Assembly (NCBI GenBank): GCA_030825115.1
Contig: JAPJQL010000065.1
Location: 1-8,793 of the forward strand
Origin: Lachnospiraceae bacterium
GTDB lineage: Bacteria > Bacillota > Clostridia > Lachnospirales > Lachnospiraceae
Length of the DNA: 8,793 nucleotides
Direction: 5' to 3'
Numbering within the stretch: position 1 is the stretch's first letter; each line of letters opens with the position of its first letter. This document shows positions 5,191 through 8,793 of this stretch, piece by piece. The translations under genes were made by a program, and so were the position numbers. Below the pieces are notes generated by a model, which saw nothing but the letters and a program-made list of their open reading frames with translations, ran no database searches and had not been told where the DNA came from.

Positions 5191-6642
5191 GTGACGCAGT
5201 TTGATAAAAGAAACATCAGCATGATGATGGATCTGTATGAGATGACAATGGCAAATGGCTACTTCGCTAACCAGCAGAAAACGCAGAAGGTCGTTTTTGA
5301 TGTGTTTTACCGGAAGAATCCCGACCAGGGCGGCTATGCGGTATTTGCCGGTCTGGAGCAGGTAGTTGAATATGCAGAAAATCTGCATTTCGACAGCGCG
5401 GACATAGATTATTTCCGCTCTCTGAATCTGTTTTCAGAAGAATTTCTGCAATATTTGAAAGAGTTCCGATTTACAGGAGATATTTATGCTTTTCCAGAAG
5501 GAACGGTTATGTACCCCAACGAGCCGGTCATTACGGTCGTTGCATCTCTGATTGATGCACAGCTGATCGAGACGGCGATTCTCACTCAGGTCAATCACCA
5601 ATCCCTGATTGCCACCAAGACCAGCCGGATTGTCCGGGCAGCGCAGGGACGCATTGTCTCAGATTTTGGAGCAAGGCGGGCGCATAATATTGATGCGGCA
5701 GTCTACGGCGCAAGGGCAGCATATATCGGTGGGGCTTCCGGTACGGCCACTGTAATGGCAGGTCAGAAATTTAGAATCCCGGTGAACGGGACAATGGCGC
5801 ATAGCTGGGTCATGTATTTTAAAGATGAATATGAGGCGTTTCGGCGATATGCGGAGATTTACCCGGACAATGTAGTGCTCCTGGTAGATACCTATGATGT
5901 GCTTCATTCCGGCGTACCTAATGCGATCCGTGTTGCAAAAGAGGTGCTGGAGCCGATGAACCGGCGTTTGAAAGGAGTGCGCCTGGATTCAGGAGACTTG
6001 GCGTACCTCTCTAAAAAAGTCCGGAAAATGCTGGACGATGCAGGGCTTGAAGATTGTAAAATCGTAGTGTCAAACAGTCTTGATGAATATACGATTACTT
6101 CTATTTTGTATCAGGGCGGGAAGATTGACAGCTTTGGCGTTGGGGAACGGTTGATTACGGCAAAGAGCGATCCTGTGTTTGGAGCAGTTTATAAGATTTC
6201 GGCGGTGAAAGAAAACGGCTCCTTTGTTCCGAGGATTAAAGTATCGGAAACCGTAGAGAAAATCACCAATCCCGGGTTAAAGCAGGTATATCGAATATTT
6301 GGCGATTGTGGGCAGGCGGTTGCTGATCTGATTACAGGTGCGGAGGAAGAAGTGGATTTAACAAATCCGTACCGCTATGTCGATCCAGAAAAGCCGTGGA
6401 AGAACCGACATTTTGAAAATTGTACTGCAAAGAAACTGCAAAAGCTGATAGTCAAAAACGGCAGACGTATAGCCCCAGTACAATCTCTGGAAGAAATCAG
6501 GGCATATGTGAAAAGGCAGCTTGATACGGAAATTTGGCCGGAGGAACAACGGTTTGAAAATCCTCACAAGCATTATCTGGATATGAGTCCGGCATATTAT
6601 GAAATGAAAATGAATCTGCTGGACGAAGCAAGGAATCTGTAA
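5191..6642 (+). CDS. pncB: Nicotinate phosphoribosyltransferase
   Basis: Cytoplasmic enzyme of the Preiss-Handler route: nicotinate plus PRPP, with ATP hydrolysis, gives nicotinate mononucleotide for NAD synthesis. 483 residues, typical for the longer Firmicutes form. Visible are the N-terminal MMMDLYEMTMANGYF (11-25), FYRKNPDQGGYAVFAGLE (39-56), FGARRAH (159-165), GARAAYIGGASGTATV (173-188), GTMAHSWV with the likely phosphorylated His204, VRLDSGDL (263-270) and DSFGVGERL (313-321). I chose GTG 5191 because GGGAGGAAGG lies at 5178-5187 just before it. The ATG at 5176 would place that motif inside the gene, and its own nearest AAGGAG is over 20 bases away. It follows the sirtuin array on the same strand with no terminator seen, so it likely replenishes NAD+ consumed by those enzymes. 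A nicotinamidase (pncA), needed to link released nicotinamide to this step, is not in the window. Confidence 0.95.
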   Translation: MTQFDKRNISMMMDLYEMTMANGYFANQQKTQKVVFDVFYRKNPDQGGYAVFAGLEQVVEYAENLHFDSADIDYFRSLNLFSEEFLQYLKEFRFTGDIYAFPEGTVMYPNEPVITVVASLIDAQLIETAILTQVNHQSLIATKTSRIVRAAQGRIVSDFGARRAHNIDAAVYGARAAYIGGASGTATVMAGQKFRIPVNGTMAHSWVMYFKDEYEAFRRYAEIYPDNVVLLVDTYDVLHSGVPNAIRVAKEVLEPMNRRLKGVRLDSGDLAYLSKKVRKMLDDAGLEDCKIVVSNSLDEYTITSILYQGGKIDSFGVGERLITAKSDPVFGAVYKISAVKENGSFVPRIKVSETVEKITNPGLKQVYRIFGDCGQAVADLITGAEEEVDLTNPYRYVDPEKPWKNRHFENCTAKKLQKLIVKNGRRIAPVQSLEEIRAYVKRQLDTEIWPEEQRFENPHKHYLDMSPAYYEMKMNLLDEARNL

Positions 6643-6649
6643 GAAATAT

Positions 6650-7180
6650 TTGAAGAACCAGTCGGATTTATATATGAATCTGAGTCTGGCAGCAAAGAAA
6701 AAAAGAACCTATGACAGAAGTAATCCCACTTATAAGTGGGTGGCACTTGCAATTGTGATCATGGGTGCGGCAGCATTTGTTTATGGCATTTATGCATTAA
6801 CGACACATGCAGGATTTGGAATGTATTTTTTATTGTTTGGTCTTGCGGCAATCTTTCTTTTTGCCGGTGCGAATGTGCTTCCTACATCAAAAAATAACAG
6901 AAAATATATTGAAAATCAGCTTTCGGGAGTCATTGAGCAGATGGAAGAATATATCAGAAAGTATCCGGAATTTCCAATACCTGCTCATTATGCTCATCCA
7001 ATTGTGCTACAGAGAATGCAGGAGATCATGAGAGAAGAACGGGCAAAAACAATTCCTGAAGCATTACAGGTTTTGAAAAGCGATTTGAAAGCATTGAATT
7101 CGGATGTAGTGGTCGAGAAAGAAGAATATGATGAAATCGTAGCAATTAAACCGATGTTTCTTGTTATGGATTATGTGTAA
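6650..7180 (+). CDS. Small two-TM membrane protein of unknown function
   Basis: 176 residues from TTG 6650. I do not recognise a named family. A short basic N-terminus (KKKRTYDRSNPTYKW) precedes two hydrophobic segments at about 29-50 and 56-77, forming a hairpin. A soluble, charged, mostly helical C-terminal region of about 100 residues follows. The start is unsure: TTG 6650 and ATG 6674 (Met9) both lack a good ribosome binding site, and the frame is open upstream only to 6614, inside the end of pncB. It begins 7 bases after pncB and may be co-translated with it, or may have lost its original N-terminus. No clear terminator follows; only an AT palindrome (7189-7202) without a GC stem. Confidence 0.65.
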   Translation: MKNQSDLYMNLSLAAKKKRTYDRSNPTYKWVALAIVIMGAAAFVYGIYALTTHAGFGMYFLLFGLAAIFLFAGANVLPTSKNNRKYIENQLSGVIEQMEEYIRKYPEFPIPAHYAHPIVLQRMQEIMREERAKTIPEALQVLKSDLKALNSDVVVEKEEYDEIVAIKPMFLVMDYV

Positions 7181-7209
7181 AACTATAGATTATTATAATA
7201 ATTAAAATA

Positions 7210-7238
7210 TTGTTTCGTCATCTTGAATATGCTATACT
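7210..7238 (+). promoter_or_regulatory. Predicted sigma-A promoter of the riboswitch/GGDEF unit
   Basis: TTGTTT (-35, 7210-7215), a 17-base spacer, then TATACT (-10, 7233-7238) preceded by TG in the extended -10 position. Transcription would start near 7245, a few bases before the riboswitch core. Confidence 0.65.
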
Positions 7239-7247
7239 TGAATTATG

Positions 7248-7331
7248 TTTATAGGGGCAAAGCTGTTGAAAAACTGTGACGCAAAGCCAAAGGGACTAAG
7301 GCAGTACGCTATGTCAGCCGGTTGCAATAAG
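7248..7331 (+). promoter_or_regulatory. c-di-GMP-I (GEMM) riboswitch aptamer
   Basis: The conserved core is plain: GGGGCAAAGC (7254-7263), then GACGCAAAGCC (7278-7288), then GGGACTAAGG, and a closing AGCCGGTTGC (about 7316-7325). Stem P2 is capped by a GAAA tetraloop (7268-7271). The opposite stem carries ACTAAG (7295-7300) and TATG (7310-7313), which match the two halves of a tetraloop receptor, as expected for this fold. The G-rich AGGGGC form fits c-di-GMP rather than the cGAMP-binding variant, though I cannot align it exactly. It lies between a promoter and an intrinsic terminator, so it should control read-through into the GGDEF gene. Whether ligand turns the gene on or off is not settled by inspection. 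Confidence 0.9.
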
Positions 7332-7385
7332 AAGATGCGAATAGGTTAATAGAGTAAGTGAAAAAAGTTATTCGGCTTAAATTTT

Positions 7386-7415
7386 AGTCACCTGTATAAC
7401 GCAGGTGACTTTTTT
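7386..7415 (+). terminator. Intrinsic terminator, expression platform of the riboswitch
   Basis: A perfect 9-bp stem AGTCACCTG (7386-7394) / CAGGTGACT (7402-7410) with a 7-base loop, followed at once by a T run to 7415. Upstream, CGAATA (7338-7343) can pair with TATTCG (7369-7374) in a separate hairpin between aptamer and terminator. GTGAC inside the aptamer (7276-7280) could pair with GTCAC of the terminator arm, a possible antiterminator. Confidence 0.9.
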
Positions 7416-7481
7416 GTTTCATAGGAAATTACATTTTCTATGTAGAAAAGCTTCCGGCAGAATGCATAGGAGATGAGGGAA
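7416..7481 (+). other. Leader between terminator and GGDEF start
   Basis: It contains an imperfect inverted repeat (about 7421-7443, arms CATAGGAAAT and ATTTTCTATG) directly after the terminator. The ribosome binding site region AGGAGATGAGGG (7468-7479) lies just before the ATG at 7482. Nothing else is seen. Confidence 0.35.
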
Positions 7482-8793
7482 ATGAAAAAAGGAAAGAAAT
7501 GGAAAAAAATTGAAGCATTCTGCATTTTGCTCATTGTGACATTGTTGCTTATTTTTGTCAGAATACTGTATCAGCCGGGTACGGAGTCGGAAAGGGGCGA
7601 GTTGTACACCTTCAGCAATGGATGGTATCAGCTGAAGGATGGGAAAAAGACGGAGCTCAAATTGCCGTGTTTTGTTACAGCGGATAAAGATGGGCAGATC
7701 ATTCTTTACAATGATATGTTATCAGAGGCTGATAAGGGAAAAATCTTGTCAATCCGAGGAATACAGGATCAGCTGGAAGTCTGCATAGGAGACCGGCTTC
7801 TCTACCAATATAAGGATAACAGATTTGAAAAAAACAGGCAGATGAAAGGGAAAATATGGGCAGATATTTCTTTGCCGGAGAAAATCGGGCAGGAAGTGTT
7901 ATCAATCAGCTATGAAACTAAAAAGAATGCCAGACTATATGTGTATGCCCCGATGATCGGAGAGTTTTGTTTTCTTTTTAGGCAGCATCTGCTAGAATCA
8001 ATTTTTTCGATACTGATGATTTTGGGAATGACTGGTCTCGGTATCGTCTCGGTAATTGTCTTTTTATATACCAGACACAGACAAATTGTAGAAAAGAGAT
8101 TTTTAAATGTAGCACTGTTTTTGATTCTATGGAGTTTGTGGTGCATTGTTGATTCAGGGATTTATCAGATGTATGGAAGTCAGAACGCAGCAGGAACACT
8201 GATATCCTTTTATGCGTTTATGACGATGCCTGTTCCCATGCTGTTATTTATACAAAATACAGTGAGTGAAAGTGTAAGATGGATACCGCAGGTCTGGATT
8301 TTTCTTCTTTATGCAAATGCTGTTTTACAGGGATTCTTGTATTTTCTGTTTAGGATTCCTTTTATAGACATGTTATTTATCACACATCTTTTATTATTTA
8401 CGGGGGTTGTGTCTATGATTCTTCTTTTGTGGAAAGAGTATCGGAAAACGCAGGAGAAGGAAGTAAATCTCTGTCTAAAGGCATTTGGTGTATTAGGGAT
8501 AAGCGGTGTAATCGCACTGGTACTGTACTGGGTATTATCCATTTACTGGTATGAATCTATTTTCCAGTTTGGCATTCTTCTTTATATTGCTGTTTTATTT
8601 TGGGGATTGCTTTGTAAAGTATCCAACAACATTCAGTTTTGCCTGGAACAGGAGGTTTATAGGAGAATGTCCTTGGAAGACCGGATGACAGATATGAAAA
8701 ACCGGAAATCATTTGAGATGTATCTTGAAGAGATCCAGGAGGGTGCGATTTTACTTGAAAATGTATTATTGTTGTTTGTGAAAATTGCAGAAC
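7482..8793 (+). CDS. Membrane GGDEF-domain protein (7TM type), 3' end outside window
   Basis: 437 codons are visible; the gene runs off the right edge. Residues 12-30 form an N-terminal membrane anchor. An extracytoplasmic domain of about 135 residues follows (ELYTFSNGWYQL and DGKKTELKLP are typical of its start). Then come about seven membrane segments (roughly 172-196, 206-224, 236-258, 268-291, 296-317, 333-353, 360-381), a layout like 7TMR-DISM sensors. After a short linker, LEDRMTDMKNRKSFEMYLEE (398-417) is the usual opening of a GGDEF diguanylate cyclase domain. In the next strand, where active enzymes have DxD or FDxN-like metal ligands, this protein reads LLFVKIAE (430-437), so the first Asp seems to be Lys. 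The signature GG(D/E)EF is beyond the window. AGGAG and GAGGGA precede the ATG. The c-di-GMP riboswitch in its leader implies feedback by the second messenger. Confidence 0.85.
   Translation, partial: MKKGKKWKKIEAFCILLIVTLLLIFVRILYQPGTESERGELYTFSNGWYQLKDGKKTELKLPCFVTADKDGQIILYNDMLSEADKGKILSIRGIQDQLEVCIGDRLLYQYKDNRFEKNRQMKGKIWADISLPEKIGQEVLSISYETKKNARLYVYAPMIGEFCFLFRQHLLESIFSILMILGMTGLGIVSVIVFLYTRHRQIVEKRFLNVALFLILWSLWCIVDSGIYQMYGSQNAAGTLISFYAFMTMPVPMLLFIQNTVSESVRWIPQVWIFLLYANAVLQGFLYFLFRIPFIDMLFITHLLLFTGVVSMILLLWKEYRKTQEKEVNLCLKAFGVLGISGVIALVLYWVLSIYWYESIFQFGILLYIAVLFWGLLCKVSNNIQFCLEQEVYRRMSLEDRMTDMKNRKSFEMYLEEIQEGAILLENVLLLFVKIAE

Noticed and set aside
7189..7202. AT palindrome ATTATTATAATAAT as a terminator for the 6650-7180 gene
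   Set aside because: It has no GC pairs and no following T run, so it would not form a stable terminator hairpin.
1..8793. CRISPR arrays, tRNA or rRNA genes
   Set aside because: No regularly spaced direct repeats, no tRNA-like cloverleaf motif and no rRNA-like stretches were seen.

Overview
The window looks like a piece of a Firmicutes chromosome, most likely from a gut Lachnospiraceae-type clostridium. The evidence is a moderate GC content, strong AGGAGG-type ribosome binding sites, a c-di-GMP-I riboswitch ahead of a 7TM GGDEF protein, and an IS1182-type transposase relic. The assignment is an inference from style and families; no rRNA or other taxonomic marker is present.

Layout. Positions 1-407 (minus) hold a decayed IS1182-type transposase fragment that runs off the left edge. 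Positions 537-980 (minus) encode an Rrf2-family regulator. A short intergenic stretch (981-1102) carries two back-to-back promoters, one for the regulator and one for a long plus-strand gene cluster. That cluster holds four tandem, divergent sirtuin-family genes of the class M (SirTM) type at 1103-2068, 2165-3013, 3118-3998 and 3995-4834. A scrambled relic at 4834-5139 follows; it joins the start of a TIGR04076-like small protein to the tail of a fifth sirtuin. Next come nicotinate phosphoribosyltransferase (pncB, 5191-6642) and a small two-TM membrane protein (6650-7180). From about 7210 a new transcription unit begins: a promoter, a c-di-GMP-I riboswitch, an intrinsic terminator, and a membrane GGDEF protein (7482 to the right edge, truncated by the window).

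How it fits together. The sirtuins should each consume NAD+ and release nicotinamide. PncB makes nicotinate mononucleotide from nicotinate and so feeds NAD+ resynthesis. Having both in one apparent operon, divergent from an Rrf2 regulator of the kind that often senses redox or electrophile stress, suggests a stress-responsive NAD-dependent protein-modification module with its own NAD supply. The sirtuins carry Gln at the position of the usual catalytic His in three of four copies, as described for ADP-ribosylating SirTM enzymes. The second copy carries Glu there. The third copy is broken by a one-base shift in an A7 tract. The usual SirTM partners (macrodomain hydrolase, GcvH-L, lipoate ligase) are not in the window.

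The most unusual feature is the amplified, diversified sirtuin array, with one possibly altered-function copy, one frameshifted copy and a fifth relic. The second point of interest is the c-di-GMP riboswitch controlling a GGDEF protein whose visible first metal-binding motif appears to lack its aspartates.
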